A model generated the notes under the pieces. The model was not told the origin of the DNA and did no database searches. It was given only the letters and a program-made list of their open reading frames with translations. Positions 20,504-31,610 of a stretch of DNA of 64,000 bases are shown here, piece after piece. This DNA is from CAZWLY01 sp964634465 (lineage in GTDB: Bacteria > Desulfobacterota > Desulfarculia > G963662305). A program made the translations under genes and the position numbers. Where the stretch lies: positions 3,209 through 67,208 of the forward strand of contig CAZWLY010000018.1 of the NCBI GenBank assembly GCA_964634465.1. Reading direction: 5' to 3'. The number at the start of each line of letters is the position of its first letter. The stretch's first letter is position 1.

Positions 20504-21934
20504 CTACTCCATTCCGGGCGACTTGCCGGGATCGACCGGCAGCATCATCACCACCTTCGTCCCTTCACCGGGCGTGGAGGTGAGGCGTACCCGGCCGCCA
20601 TGGGCCTCGACGATGCTGGCTATCAGGGGCAGGCCCAGTCCGGTGGAGCCCTTGGGGCCGGCCAAGAACGGTTTGAAGGTCGCCTCTTGATCGTCGATCT
20701 CCATGCCGGGGCCGTCGTCGACGAACTCGACGGCCGCCAACTCGCCGTCCGGCCGGCCGACCCGAATGTGGATGTTTCCGCCGTCGGGCATGGCCTCGAG
20801 CGAGTTGGCGATGACGTTGCTGAAAGCCAGGTTCAACATCGACCAGTCGCCGCTGAGTAAAACGTCCCCGGCCGCCTCCAGAGAGACCTGGACCCCCTGC
20901 TCGGTCAGCCGGTCCTTGTGGTCGTCGATCACCGTCTGAAGCGCCTCCCGGGCCGAGACCGGCTCGAAGTCGAGTCGGGGTTTGCGGGCGGCGGTCAGGA
21001 AACGGCGGGAGAACTCGGCCAGCTTGATCGCGCCTTGCTCCAGCCCGGCCAGAGTCTCCTCCGCCTCGGGACCGAGCCGATCGGCCCTGACCACGGCCAG
21101 GGCGAAGACGACCTTGTTCAAGAAACCGCCCACCTCGTGGGCCACCCGGGCGGCGGTCGAGCCCAGGGCGGCCAGGTTGCGGGCGTGGATCAACGCGCCC
21201 GTCCGCCGGGCCAGGGCCTCTTCCAAGGTGCGGAAGTGCATCGTCGCCGCCAAGGTCAGGCACAGCGTCAGCCAGAACGAGGCCAGCCAGAGCGCCGTCC
21301 AGGGCGGGTACATAGGCAGCCTCATCATCAGCGCCGCGTCGTGCAGCCCGCCCAGACTCCAGAAGATGAGACCGATCAAGAAGGGGCGGACAAAGGGCGG
21401 TCTCTCCGGCCCGGGCCACCACGAAGTCATGATCAACACCGCCGAGCCCAAGGCCACGGACAGGCTGTAGACCAGGATCAGCGGTCTGACCAGCCAGCTC
21501 TGGGGGCGCAGCACCCCGCCCAAGGGAAATTTCTCCAAAGGCAGGCCCAGCACGGCGACAGAGTCGCTGAAAACGAGAATGATGGTGAAGGCCAGGGAGA
21601 CGCCCACCGCCGCCTGGGCGACGTTGCCGGAACTCTTTTCTCTGAGCGCGTTGGCGAAATAGATCCAGGTGACCGGCATCCAGACCAGGCCCAGGAGCAT
21701 GATCCGGTACCAGAAGAGGATCGACTCCTCGGAGAGTTGGAAGGCGTAGAGGCTGAAGCCCAGGAAGTAGACCGAGATCGACAGGCAGAAGAACAGCAGG
21801 TTTTTGACCAGCCGGTAGCGGGGAAAGACCAGCCAGACGATCAGACACAGCAGGAAGATGATCCCGTTGGCGGTCAGCCCGATGACCGGCCTGATGGCGT
21901 AACCTGGAATTTGGTCGGGCAACAGAGAAAACAC
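20504..21934 (-). CDS. Membrane sensor histidine kinase B (second of three paralogues)
   Basis: The 476-residue product starts at a GTG (21934) with AGAGGTGA six bases upstream. The longer upstream frame overlaps the previous gene and has no membrane-protein character. N-terminal residues to about 225 are a multi-span sensor (PGYAIRPVIGLTANG, then several 20-residue hydrophobic runs). The H-box is RVAHEVGGFLNKVVF, with N-box AFSNVIANSLEAM, G1 DDGPGME and G2 TGLGLPLIASIVEAHGG. It is four bases downstream of kinase A and 31 bases upstream of kinase C. The ligand is unknown. Confidence 0.92.
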   Translation of the reverse strand: MFSLLPDQIPGYAIRPVIGLTANGIIFLLCLIVWLVFPRYRLVKNLLFFCLSISVYFLGFSLYAFQLSEESILFWYRIMLLGLVWMPVTWIYFANALREKSSGNVAQAAVGVSLAFTIILVFSDSVAVLGLPLEKFPLGGVLRPQSWLVRPLILVYSLSVALGSAVLIMTSWWPGPERPPFVRPFLIGLIFWSLGGLHDAALMMRLPMYPPWTALWLASFWLTLCLTLAATMHFRTLEEALARRTGALIHARNLAALGSTAARVAHEVGGFLNKVVFALAVVRADRLGPEAEETLAGLEQGAIKLAEFSRRFLTAARKPRLDFEPVSAREALQTVIDDHKDRLTEQGVQVSLEAAGDVLLSGDWSMLNLAFSNVIANSLEAMPDGGNIHIRVGRPDGELAAVEFVDDGPGMEIDDQEATFKPFLAGPKGSTGLGLPLIASIVEAHGGRVRLTSTPGEGTKVVMMLPVDPGKSPGME

Positions 21935-21938
21935 CGGA

Positions 21939-23435
21939 TCACCTCTTTTGGGTCGCCACCGCCGCCGGCCGGTCGAATCGCCCGCCGCCTCTTTCCGGCG
22001 ACGGGGTTTCGGCGTCTGCCGGCCGGCGGCGAGACCGTCCGCCGCTGGTAGGCAACATAACACCGACCACCGTCCCCGATCCAGGCCGGGACGTCAAGGC
22101 GATCGTTCCGCCGTGAGCCTCGATGATCATCTTGGCCATCGAAAGCCCCAGGCCGCGGGCGTCGCCCTTGTCGGTGGCGAAAGGCACGAACGCGTCGGCT
22201 TGTTGCCTGGGGCTCATCCCTGGGCCGTTGTCGGCGATCTCGATTCTGGCCAGACCGTCCCGGCCGGCCGCCGAGACCTCTATCCGCCCTGCCTCGCCCA
22301 CCGCTTCCACGGCGTTGGTCAGCAGGCCCAGGAAAGCCTGCTGCAGCAAGACCCAGTCGCCGACCACCTCCAGCCCGGCCTGCCCGGTGACGACCACCTC
22401 CACCCCCTTGGCGGCGATGGTCGTCTCCAACTCGGCCAGGGCCCGCTCCAGAACATGATCGAGAACGACCGGCTCCGAGGCCAAGTGGGGCTTCTTGGCT
22501 GCGGTCAGAAAGCGCTTGGTGAACCGATTCAAGCTTACCGCGCTTCGCTCGATGGCCTCCAGGGTGTCGAGAGAGTCCCGGCTGAGCCTCTCCGCGCGCA
22601 CGACGCTTAGAGCGAAAACCAGTTTGTTCAAGAAGCCGCCCACCTGGTGGGCGACCATGGCCGCGATGGCGCCCAGGGCGGCCAACTGGCGAGAGCGAAC
22701 CAGGGCCTCGTTCTTGGCGTCCAGATCGCGGCGTAGCGCTTGGTAGCTGAGTATCTGGGCCATCGACAAAAAGAGCGACAGCCAGATCGACCCGATCGCC
22801 AGCAGGTTCGGACTCAGGTAGGGGAAAAGACCGGCGTTGTACAGGGTGTCGTGCAGGCCGGCCAGAATCCAGATGGCCAGCCCCACCGCGACCGGCAGGG
22901 CGTGGACCGGCCGTCCGGCCTTGTTCAGCCAGGCCGAGAACATCTTGGCCGCATAGACCGAGGCGACGGCGATATTGACGGCGTAGATGATCGGCCTGAC
23001 GAGCCAGGAGCGCGGCAGGGCGACGCCGGCTGCGGGCGAGGGGCGGAGCGGTCCGCTCACCACCGCCGGGTGGTCGACGGCCAGCAGAATCACGGAGGTG
23101 ACCACGGCCCAGACCAACACCGCCCGGCCGGTGCGGCTCAGCGGCCTGAACTCCAGGTCGGCCATGAACCAGATCCAGCTTACCGGCAGCCAGGTCAGCC
23201 CCAAAAGAGAGATCCGAGCCCACCAGACGACGGCCGACTCGGAGGTCTGGTAGCCGATGCCGACCAAGCCGGCAAAGTAAAAAGCGATGGACAGATAGGT
23301 CAACCCCGGTCTGGGAACGGGGGCGACGTCACGGAAAAACAGCCGGACGCCCAGCGCCTGGAGGGCCAGAAAGGCGTGGATCGAAGCGCTGACGAGAGGG
23401 CCGAGACTGAATTCGGGCACGGGCGTCAACGGCAC
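21939..23435 (-). CDS. Membrane sensor histidine kinase A (first of three paralogues)
   Basis: The 498-residue product has a multi-span N-terminal region (to about residue 235), then the H-box MVAHQVGGFLNKLVFALSV, N-box FLGLLTNAVEAV, G1 DNGPGMS and G2 ARGLGLSMAKMIIEAHGG. A basic, disordered tail of about 35 residues (GGRSRRRPADAETPSPERGG) follows the kinase core and is not seen in the other two. It is the promoter-proximal gene of the operon. The three kinases share the layout and the HxVGxFLNK signature, so they probably arose by tandem duplication. Confidence 0.92.
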   Translation of the reverse strand: MPLTPVPEFSLGPLVSASIHAFLALQALGVRLFFRDVAPVPRPGLTYLSIAFYFAGLVGIGYQTSESAVVWWARISLLGLTWLPVSWIWFMADLEFRPLSRTGRAVLVWAVVTSVILLAVDHPAVVSGPLRPSPAAGVALPRSWLVRPIIYAVNIAVASVYAAKMFSAWLNKAGRPVHALPVAVGLAIWILAGLHDTLYNAGLFPYLSPNLLAIGSIWLSLFLSMAQILSYQALRRDLDAKNEALVRSRQLAALGAIAAMVAHQVGGFLNKLVFALSVVRAERLSRDSLDTLEAIERSAVSLNRFTKRFLTAAKKPHLASEPVVLDHVLERALAELETTIAAKGVEVVVTGQAGLEVVGDWVLLQQAFLGLLTNAVEAVGEAGRIEVSAAGRDGLARIEIADNGPGMSPRQQADAFVPFATDKGDARGLGLSMAKMIIEAHGGTIALTSRPGSGTVVGVMLPTSGGRSRRRPADAETPSPERGGGRFDRPAAVATQKR

Positions 23436-23548
23436 TCACCCCTCTCTCGCCTATCGGGGTTGAGGGTTCAGGGAGTCTGGTCGGTTCAGCGTCGCCAGGG
23501 AGGAGACCGAATGGCGATTCATGATCGCCTCCGGTCGCCCGGGATCGG

Positions 23549-26218
<2,670 letters not shown>

Positions 26219-26232
26219 AACGATGGCTCCTT

Positions 26233-26256
26233 GACTGAATCGATGACTGAATCGAT
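26233..26256. repeat. Perfect 12-bp tandem duplication upstream of alaS
   Basis: GACTGAATCGAT is repeated twice without a gap, just upstream of the alaS ribosome-binding site. It lies in the alaS leader or recA-alaS spacer and may be a slippage product or a protein-binding site. Confidence 0.8.
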
Positions 26257-26370
26257 CTATCGTCGAGTTACGTAAATCAAGTCTCGCTCATGGGCGGCCT
26301 CTTTGGGGGCGGGCGGCTCGATCGCTTCCCCGATCGAAAAGACCGCCCGTCCGCTCGAAGCCGCGAATCG

Positions 26371-27444
26371 TTAGTCGCTCTCGGCCGGGCTCTGGCCTTC
26401 TCCTTCGGCCGCTGGTTGCTCGGCGATCGGTTGCAAGCCCAGCTTCTCCCGGACTTTGGTTTCCAGGGCCCCGGTGAGCTCGGGGTTGTCGGTCAGAAAG
26501 CGGACCACGTTGTTGCGGCCCTGGCCGATGCGCTCGCCGTTGAACGAGTACCAGGCGCCGGCCTTGTCGATCAGCCCCAGGTCCACGGCCCGATCCAGGA
26601 CGTCGCCCTCCCGGGAGATGCCGCGGCCGTAGAGGATGTCGAACTCGGCCTCCTTGAACGGCGGGGCCAGCTTGTTCTTGACGACCTTGACCCGGGTCCG
26701 GTTCCCCAAGACTTCGGTCCCGTCCTTGATCGCTCCGATGCGGCGAATGTCCAGGCGCTGGGTGGCGTAGAACTTGAGGGCGTTGCCGCCGGAGGTGGTT
26801 TCCGGACTGCCGTAGAAGACGCCGATCTTGTGGCGGATCTGATTGATGAAGATGACCGAGGTCCGACTCTTGGAGATGGCCGAGGTCAGTTTGCGTAAAG
26901 CCTGGGACATCAGCCGGGCCTGGACGCCGACGTGGGCGTCGCCCATCTCGCCCTCGATCTCGGCCTGGGGGACCAGCGCCGCCACCGAGTCGATCACGAC
27001 CACGTCCACCCCGCCGGAGCGAACCAGAATTTCGGTGATTTCCAAGGCCTGCTCGCCCGAGTCGGGCTGGGCGACCAGCAGTTCGTCGATGTTGACCCCC
27101 AGCCTCTTGGCGTAGCGGATGTCCAGGGCGTGCTCGGCGTCCACGAACGCCGCCACTCCGCCGCCGGCCTGGGCCGAGGCGACCACGTGGAGGGCCATGG
27201 TCGTCTTGCCGCTGGACTCGGGACCGTAGATCTCGATCACCCGGCCCCGGGGCACGCCGCCGACGCCCAGGGCGGCGTCGAGCGAGATGGAGCCGGTGGG
27301 GATGACCTCGACGTCCTTGGCCACGCCCGCTTCGCCCAGGCGCATGATGGCGCCCTTGCCGTATTGCTTTTCGATCTGGGAGACGGCCACGTCGATGGCT
27401 TTCTTGCGCTCCCTCGTGTCGCTCACCCGCCCTTTGTCGGCCAT
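26371..27444 (-). CDS. recA: Recombinase RecA
   Basis: The 357-residue product is the central recombination and SOS co-protease. It contains the Walker A GPESSGKTTMALHV, the region VIDSVAALVPQAEIEGEMGD, loop L2 (FINQIRHKIGVFYGSPETTSGGNALKFY), and RVKVVKNKLAPPFKEAEFDI. The C-terminal tail is acidic, as usual. The ATG at 27444 has GAGGTG six bases upstream. A GTG three codons earlier overlaps that ribosome-binding site. No LexA box of a type I recognise is upstream, and recX is not adjacent. Confidence 0.99.
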   Translation of the reverse strand: MADKGRVSDTRERKKAIDVAVSQIEKQYGKGAIMRLGEAGVAKDVEVIPTGSISLDAALGVGGVPRGRVIEIYGPESSGKTTMALHVVASAQAGGGVAAFVDAEHALDIRYAKRLGVNIDELLVAQPDSGEQALEITEILVRSGGVDVVVIDSVAALVPQAEIEGEMGDAHVGVQARLMSQALRKLTSAISKSRTSVIFINQIRHKIGVFYGSPETTSGGNALKFYATQRLDIRRIGAIKDGTEVLGNRTRVKVVKNKLAPPFKEAEFDILYGRGISREGDVLDRAVDLGLIDKAGAWYSFNGERIGQGRNNVVRFLTDNPELTGALETKVREKLGLQPIAEQPAAEGEGQSPAESD

Positions 27445-27481
27445 GATCCACACCTCTATATCTATCCTTAGAGATTCGGGA

Positions 27482-27511
27482 ATACTAACACGAATCGGCC
27501 CGAAATGTGAA
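27482..27511 (-). promoter_or_regulatory. Possible recA promoter
   Basis: On the minus strand TTCACA (27511-27506) and TAGTAT (27487-27482) are separated by 18 bases, about 40 bases before the recA start. Matches to consensus are moderate. Confidence 0.4.
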
Positions 27512-27586
27512 CAGACTAATGCCTCCGCCCGACTCCTCGGGCGCGGCCGGAAACGATCGTCTCCCCAGGGCCGTTCGGCCCGGCTC

Positions 27587-27850
27587 TCAAACCTTTTTGA
27601 TGTAGAAGGTCAACAGCCCGCCTTCTTCCACGATGTCGAGAAGCTCGTGGCCGACCTTCTTGCAGAAGGCGGGAATGTGGGCGGCCGAGTCGGTGTCGGT
27701 GGCCAGAATCTCGAGCACCTCACCGCTGGCCATGGCCGCCAGCCGCTCCTTGGTCTTGAGGATGGGCAGCGGGCAGCTCAGTCCCCGGACGTCCAGTGAG
27801 TCGTCCGGGCTCAAATCCAATCCAACCGCGGCTTCATTGGTCATACTCAT
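27587..27850 (-). CDS. tusA: TusA-family sulfurtransferase
   Basis: The 87-residue product has the small TusA/SirA fold. The catalytic cysteine is in LDVRGLSCPLPILKTKERL (CPxP motif), followed by GEVLEILATDTDSAAHIPAFCKKVGHELL. Family members carry sulfur as a persulfide for tRNA thiolation, molybdenum cofactor work or dissimilatory sulfur metabolism. This gene sits alone and could serve any of these. The ATG at 27850 lies only six bases after a strong -10 element, so the message is probably leaderless or starts at the second ATG (27844). Confidence 0.9.
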   Translation of the reverse strand: MSMTNEAAVGLDLSPDDSLDVRGLSCPLPILKTKERLAAMASGEVLEILATDTDSAAHIPAFCKKVGHELLDIVEEGGLLTFYIKKV

Positions 27851-27856
27851 AGTTCA

Positions 27857-27885
27857 AATATACCCAAGCCGGCCGTCCTTGACAA
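27857..27885 (-). promoter_or_regulatory. Strong sigma-70-type promoter of tusA
   Basis: On the minus strand TTGTCA (27885-27880) and TATATT (27862-27857) are separated by exactly 17 bases. The ATG of tusA begins seven bases after the -10 element, where transcription would be expected to start. Confidence 0.7.
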
Positions 27886-28269
27886 GAAAACCGAATAGTT
27901 ATGGGCAGTTGGTCGAAATGCGAAGCCGGTCGGGACTCAATGAGCCGAGTGTGACGCATTATAATGTAATTACAAACAATTAACCGCTTCGTTCTGCGGA
28001 ACGCTCCGGCCAAAGTGTATTCACGAACGCTCCGGCCTGAACCATCTGGCATCGCCCTTCGGACAATTACTGGAAAACATTGAAATATTTTTTAGCGCCG
28101 GATTGTGTTCCAGGATCGGAAACAACTACTCTCGACAAATGCACCGAGCTCTTCGTTTTGCGTAGCGTGTCCCGAATGTGTCGATTTTATTCGTATCCTC
28201 CGGCCGCAGATTCAGCCAAAACTTTTTCACCGCGGCCAAGAGCTTAACGAGCTTGCCGGCCGCGCTTTC
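27886..28269. other. Lower-GC intergenic region upstream of the heme operon
   Basis: This stretch of about 380 bases is more AT-rich than its surroundings and holds no credible gene. GAACGCTCCGGCC occurs twice (27999-28011 and 28025-28037). The first copy overlaps a small hairpin (CGTTC/GAACG). A perfect TATAAT at 27960 lacks a good -35. The region may contain regulatory sites for the divergent tusA and ahb units. Confidence 0.45.
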
Positions 28270-28298
28270 TTGACGCCCTCCAACTATTGGGGTAGATT
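28270..28298 (+). promoter_or_regulatory. Sigma-70-type promoter of the ahb heme operon
   Basis: TTGACG (28270-28275) and TAGATT (28293-28298) are separated by 17 bases. The expected leader is about 20 bases and contains an AGAGG ribosome-binding site before the ahbC ATG. Confidence 0.6.
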
Positions 28299-28324
28299 CA
28301 GCCTCCGAGACAGAGGTATTTATA

Positions 28325-29527
28325 ATGATTGGCATCTCCAAGCTCTACTGCGGCACGGTGGAGCCCTCCGATCCCATCCGCTACGGCCGCAAGTCCAAGG
28401 ACCTCCCCTCCCACCTGCTCCAATTCGCCGCCGACAAAAAACCGGTCGTGGTCTGGAACGTGACCAAGGCTTGCAACCTGCGCTGCGTCCATTGCTACGC
28501 CCACGCCAAGGCCGGCCCGGCCCCGGACGAGCTGAGCCACCGGGAGGGGATCGCCCTCCTGGAAGACCTGGCCCGGTTCGGCGCGCCGGTGGTCCTCTTC
28601 TCCGGCGGCGAGCCCTTGATGCGGCCCGATCTGACCGATTTGATCAAGAAAGCCGTCTCCCTGGGCCTGCGGGCGGTCATCTCCACCAACGGAACGTTGA
28701 TCTCCCGGGCGAAGGCCGAGGAGCTCAAGGACCTGGGCTTGAGCTACGTCGGCATCTCGCTGGACGGCCTCGCCAAAGTCAACGACCGCTTCCGCCGGGT
28801 CGAGGGCGCCTTTCAGGCGGCGCTCGAAGGCGTCAAGAACTGCCAGGCGGTGGGCTTGAAGGTCGGGCTCCGGTTCACCATCAACCGCCGCAACATCGAA
28901 GAGGTCCCCAAGATCTTCGACCTGATGGCCGAGCACGAGATTCCCCGAGTCTGCTTCTACCACCTGGTCTACGCCGGCCGGGGCTCGGAGCTGATCGAGG
29001 AGGCGCTCTCTCCGGCCGAGACCAGGCGGACGGTCGATTTGATTCTCGATCGAACCAGGGAGTTGCACGATTCCGGCCGCCCGGCCGAGGTGCTGACCGT
29101 GGACAACCACGCCGACGGACCGTACACTTACTTGAGGCTGCGCCGCGAGAACCCGGACCGGGCCGAGGAGGTGCTCAAGCTCCTTCAGTGGAACGAGGGC
29201 AACAACACCGGTCGGGGCATCGGCTGCGTCTCCTGGAACGGCGACGTCCACCCGGATCAGTTCTGGCGGCACGCCGTGCTGGGCAACGTCCGGGAGCGCC
29301 CCTTCTCCGAAATCTGGACCGATCCGGGGGTCGAGCTTTTGAGCGACCTCAGAAACCGCCGGGAGAAACTCCACGGCCGGTGCGCCAAGTGCCGGTGGCT
29401 CGATATCTGCAACGGCAACTTCAGGGTCCGGGCCGAGGCCATGACCGGCGACCTGTGGGCCCCCGATCCGGCCTGCTACCTGACCGACGAAGAGATCGGC
29501 CTGACCGAAGCCCGAAATCAGGAGTGA
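28325..29527 (+). CDS. ahbC: AhbC, radical SAM 12,18-didecarboxysiroheme deacetylase
   Basis: The 400-residue product is a radical SAM/SPASM protein. The SAM cluster motif is KACNLRCVHCYAHAK, followed by VVLFSGGEPLMRPDL. The C-terminal cysteines (GIGCVSWNGDVHP, then CAKCRWLDICNGNFRVRAEAMTGD and DPACYLTDEEI) bind a second cluster. In the siroheme-dependent pathway this enzyme removes two acetate side chains from didecarboxysiroheme to give Fe-coproporphyrin III. The context (hemB, ahbD, ahbA next) supports AhbC rather than the related NirJ. It is first in the operon; hemB starts four bases after its stop. Confidence 0.93.
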   Translation: MIGISKLYCGTVEPSDPIRYGRKSKDLPSHLLQFAADKKPVVVWNVTKACNLRCVHCYAHAKAGPAPDELSHREGIALLEDLARFGAPVVLFSGGEPLMRPDLTDLIKKAVSLGLRAVISTNGTLISRAKAEELKDLGLSYVGISLDGLAKVNDRFRRVEGAFQAALEGVKNCQAVGLKVGLRFTINRRNIEEVPKIFDLMAEHEIPRVCFYHLVYAGRGSELIEEALSPAETRRTVDLILDRTRELHDSGRPAEVLTVDNHADGPYTYLRLRRENPDRAEEVLKLLQWNEGNNTGRGIGCVSWNGDVHPDQFWRHAVLGNVRERPFSEIWTDPGVELLSDLRNRREKLHGRCAKCRWLDICNGNFRVRAEAMTGDLWAPDPACYLTDEEIGLTEARNQE

Positions 29528-29530
29528 TAC

Positions 29531-30502
29531 ATGGCCTTTCCCGTCCATCGACCCCGACGCCTGCGCCGGAGTGAGACCATCCGCCGGATGGTCCGGGAGA
29601 CGACCCTCTCGCCGGCCGACTTCATCTACCCGCTGTTCATCGTCGAGGGCGACGGCGTAAAGACGCCCATCGACTCGCTGCCCGGCAACTTCCACCTCTC
29701 GCCGGACATGGCGGCCAGGGAGGCCAAGGCGGCTTTCGAGTCGGGCGTGCCGGCGGTCATCCTCTTCGGCCTGCCCGACTTCAAGGACGACAAGGGCTCC
29801 GGAGCCTGGGCCGAGAACGGCGTGGTCCAGAAGGGGGTCAAGGCGATCAAGGACGCCGTGCCGGAGATGGTCGTCATCTGCGACACCTGTCTTTGCGAGT
29901 ACACCGACCACGGCCACTGCGGGCCTTTGTGCGGCCAGGAGGTGGACAACGACGCCACTCTGCCGCTCTTGGCCCAAACGGCGGTCAGCCAGGCCCGGGC
30001 CGGAGCGGACATGATCGCCCCCTCGGACATGATGGACGGCCGGGTGGCGGCCATAAGAAAGGCTCTGGACGACAACGGCTTCAAGGACATCCCGATCATG
30101 GCCTACGCCGCCAAGTACGCCTCGGCCTTCTACGGCCCCTTCCGCGAGGCGGCCCAGTCGGCCCCGTCCTTCGGCGACCGCAAGGCCTACCAGATGGATC
30201 CGGCCAACGCCCGCGAGGCGCTCAGGGAGGTCGCCCTGGACGTCGAAGAGGGGGCCGACCTGATCATGGTCAAGCCGGCCCTGCCGTACCTCGACGTGAT
30301 TGCGGCGGTCAAGGAGGCCTTCCCGTTGCCGGTGGCGGCCTACAACGTCTCCGGCGAGTTCGCCATGGTCAAGGCGGCGGCCGAGAAGGGCTGGGTCGAC
30401 GGCGAGAAGGTGATGATGGAATCGCTGCTGTCCATCAAGCGGGCCGGAGCGGACCTGATCCTGACCTACTTCGCCGTCGAGGCGGCCAGGCTGCTGGGCT
30501 GA
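29531..30502 (+). CDS. hemB: Porphobilinogen synthase (delta-aminolevulinate dehydratase)
   Basis: The 323-residue TIM-barrel enzyme condenses two 5-aminolevulinate molecules to porphobilinogen. The catalytic lysines lie in AYAAKYASAFYGPFREAA and MVKPALPYLDVI. The cysteine-rich metal site CDTCLCEYTDHGHCG indicates the zinc-dependent form. Near the N-terminus are RPRRLRRSETIRRMVRET and FIYPLFIVEG, as expected. It sits between ahbC and ahbD, sharing its stop with the ahbD start (TGATG), so early and late heme steps are co-expressed. Confidence 0.97.
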   Translation: MAFPVHRPRRLRRSETIRRMVRETTLSPADFIYPLFIVEGDGVKTPIDSLPGNFHLSPDMAAREAKAAFESGVPAVILFGLPDFKDDKGSGAWAENGVVQKGVKAIKDAVPEMVVICDTCLCEYTDHGHCGPLCGQEVDNDATLPLLAQTAVSQARAGADMIAPSDMMDGRVAAIRKALDDNGFKDIPIMAYAAKYASAFYGPFREAAQSAPSFGDRKAYQMDPANAREALREVALDVEEGADLIMVKPALPYLDVIAAVKEAFPLPVAAYNVSGEFAMVKAAAEKGWVDGEKVMMESLLSIKRAGADLILTYFAVEAARLLG

Positions 30503-31605
30503 TGCCGGGCCATCCGGGCGGACACCATCCCCATCCCGGCGGCCCGCCGAGCGGTTCCAAAGGCGGCCCGCCGGCGCTGAGGCTTTTGGCCTGGGAGCTG
30601 ACCCGGCGCTGCAACCTGGACTGCAAGCACTGCCGGGCCGGGGCCGAGGACCACGTCTACCCCGGCGAGATGACCACCCAGGAGGCCCTCGACTTCTTGA
30701 CCGAACTGGCCGAGTGGGCTGAGCCGATCGTTATTCTGACCGGCGGCGAGCCCCTGCTTCGACCCGACGTTTTCGACATCGCCGCCCATGGAACGAGGCT
30801 GGGCTTGAGGATGGTCATGGCCGTCAACGGCGTGCTCTTGACCGAGGAGCGGGCCCGGCGGGCGGTCGAGGTCGGCATTGCCCGGATCTCCATCTCCATC
30901 GACGGACCGGACGCGGCCGGCCACGACGCCTTCCGACAGGTCGAGGGCGCCTTCGAAGGCGCGCTCAAAGGGATAGAGGCGGCCAAATCGGCCGGGTTGG
31001 AGTTCCAGATCAACACCACCATCACCCCGGCCAACGTCGATCAGCTCCAGGCCATCCATGACCTGGCCAGACGGCTGGGCGCGGTCGCCCACCACATCTT
31101 TCTCCTGGTCCCCACCGGCCGGGGCCGGGGGCTTGAAGGGTTGGACGCCGAACGCTACGAGACTACGCTCCACTGGTTCTATGACCAGCGCTCGCCGGAG
31201 ATGCACTTGAAGGCCACCTGCGCCCCGCACTACTATCGCATCCTCCGCCAGCGGGCCAGGCAGGACGGGGTGTCGGTCACTTTCGAGTCCATGGGCCTGG
31301 AGGCGGTCACCAGGGGCTGCCTGGGCGGGGTCGGTTTTGCCTTTCTGTCTCACCTGGGTCGGGTCCAACCCTGCGGCTATCTGGAGCTCGAGGCCGGCGA
31401 CGTCAAGAAGACGCCGTTCAGGGAGATTTGGGAGAATTCCGAGCTGTTCAAAAAGCTGCGCGACTTCGCCGGCTACGAGGGCAAGTGCGGCCGTTGCGAG
31501 TACGTCAAGGTCTGCGGCGGTTGCCGGGCCAGGGCCTACGAAGCCACGGGCAACGTCCTGGCCGAAGAGCCGCTGTGCAGTTACCAGCCCAGAAAGGGGG
31601 CCTGA
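30502..31605 (+). CDS. ahbD: AhbD, radical SAM Fe-coproporphyrin III decarboxylase (heme synthase)
   Basis: The 367-residue product starts at an ATG overlapping the hemB stop. The radical SAM motif is LTRRCNLDCKHCRAGAEDH with VILTGGEPLLRPDV, and the C-terminal SPASM-like cysteines are GKCGRCEYVKVCGGCRARAYEATG and PLCSY. The enzyme decarboxylates two propionates of Fe-coproporphyrin III to give heme b. Its first 22 residues form a His/Gly/Pro-rich tail (MPGHPGGHHPHPGG) that could bind metal or heme. Order and neighbours strongly support the call. Confidence 0.93.
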   Translation: MPGHPGGHHPHPGGPPSGSKGGPPALRLLAWELTRRCNLDCKHCRAGAEDHVYPGEMTTQEALDFLTELAEWAEPIVILTGGEPLLRPDVFDIAAHGTRLGLRMVMAVNGVLLTEERARRAVEVGIARISISIDGPDAAGHDAFRQVEGAFEGALKGIEAAKSAGLEFQINTTITPANVDQLQAIHDLARRLGAVAHHIFLLVPTGRGRGLEGLDAERYETTLHWFYDQRSPEMHLKATCAPHYYRILRQRARQDGVSVTFESMGLEAVTRGCLGGVGFAFLSHLGRVQPCGYLELEAGDVKKTPFREIWENSELFKKLRDFAGYEGKCGRCEYVKVCGGCRARAYEATGNVLAEEPLCSYQPRKGA

Positions 31606-31610
31606 GGTCG

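Noticed and set aside
28040..28065. Possible sigma-54 promoter (TGGCAT...TTCGG) upstream of ahbC
   Set aside because: The GC of the -12 element is not at the required spacing, and a good sigma-70 promoter lies closer to the gene.
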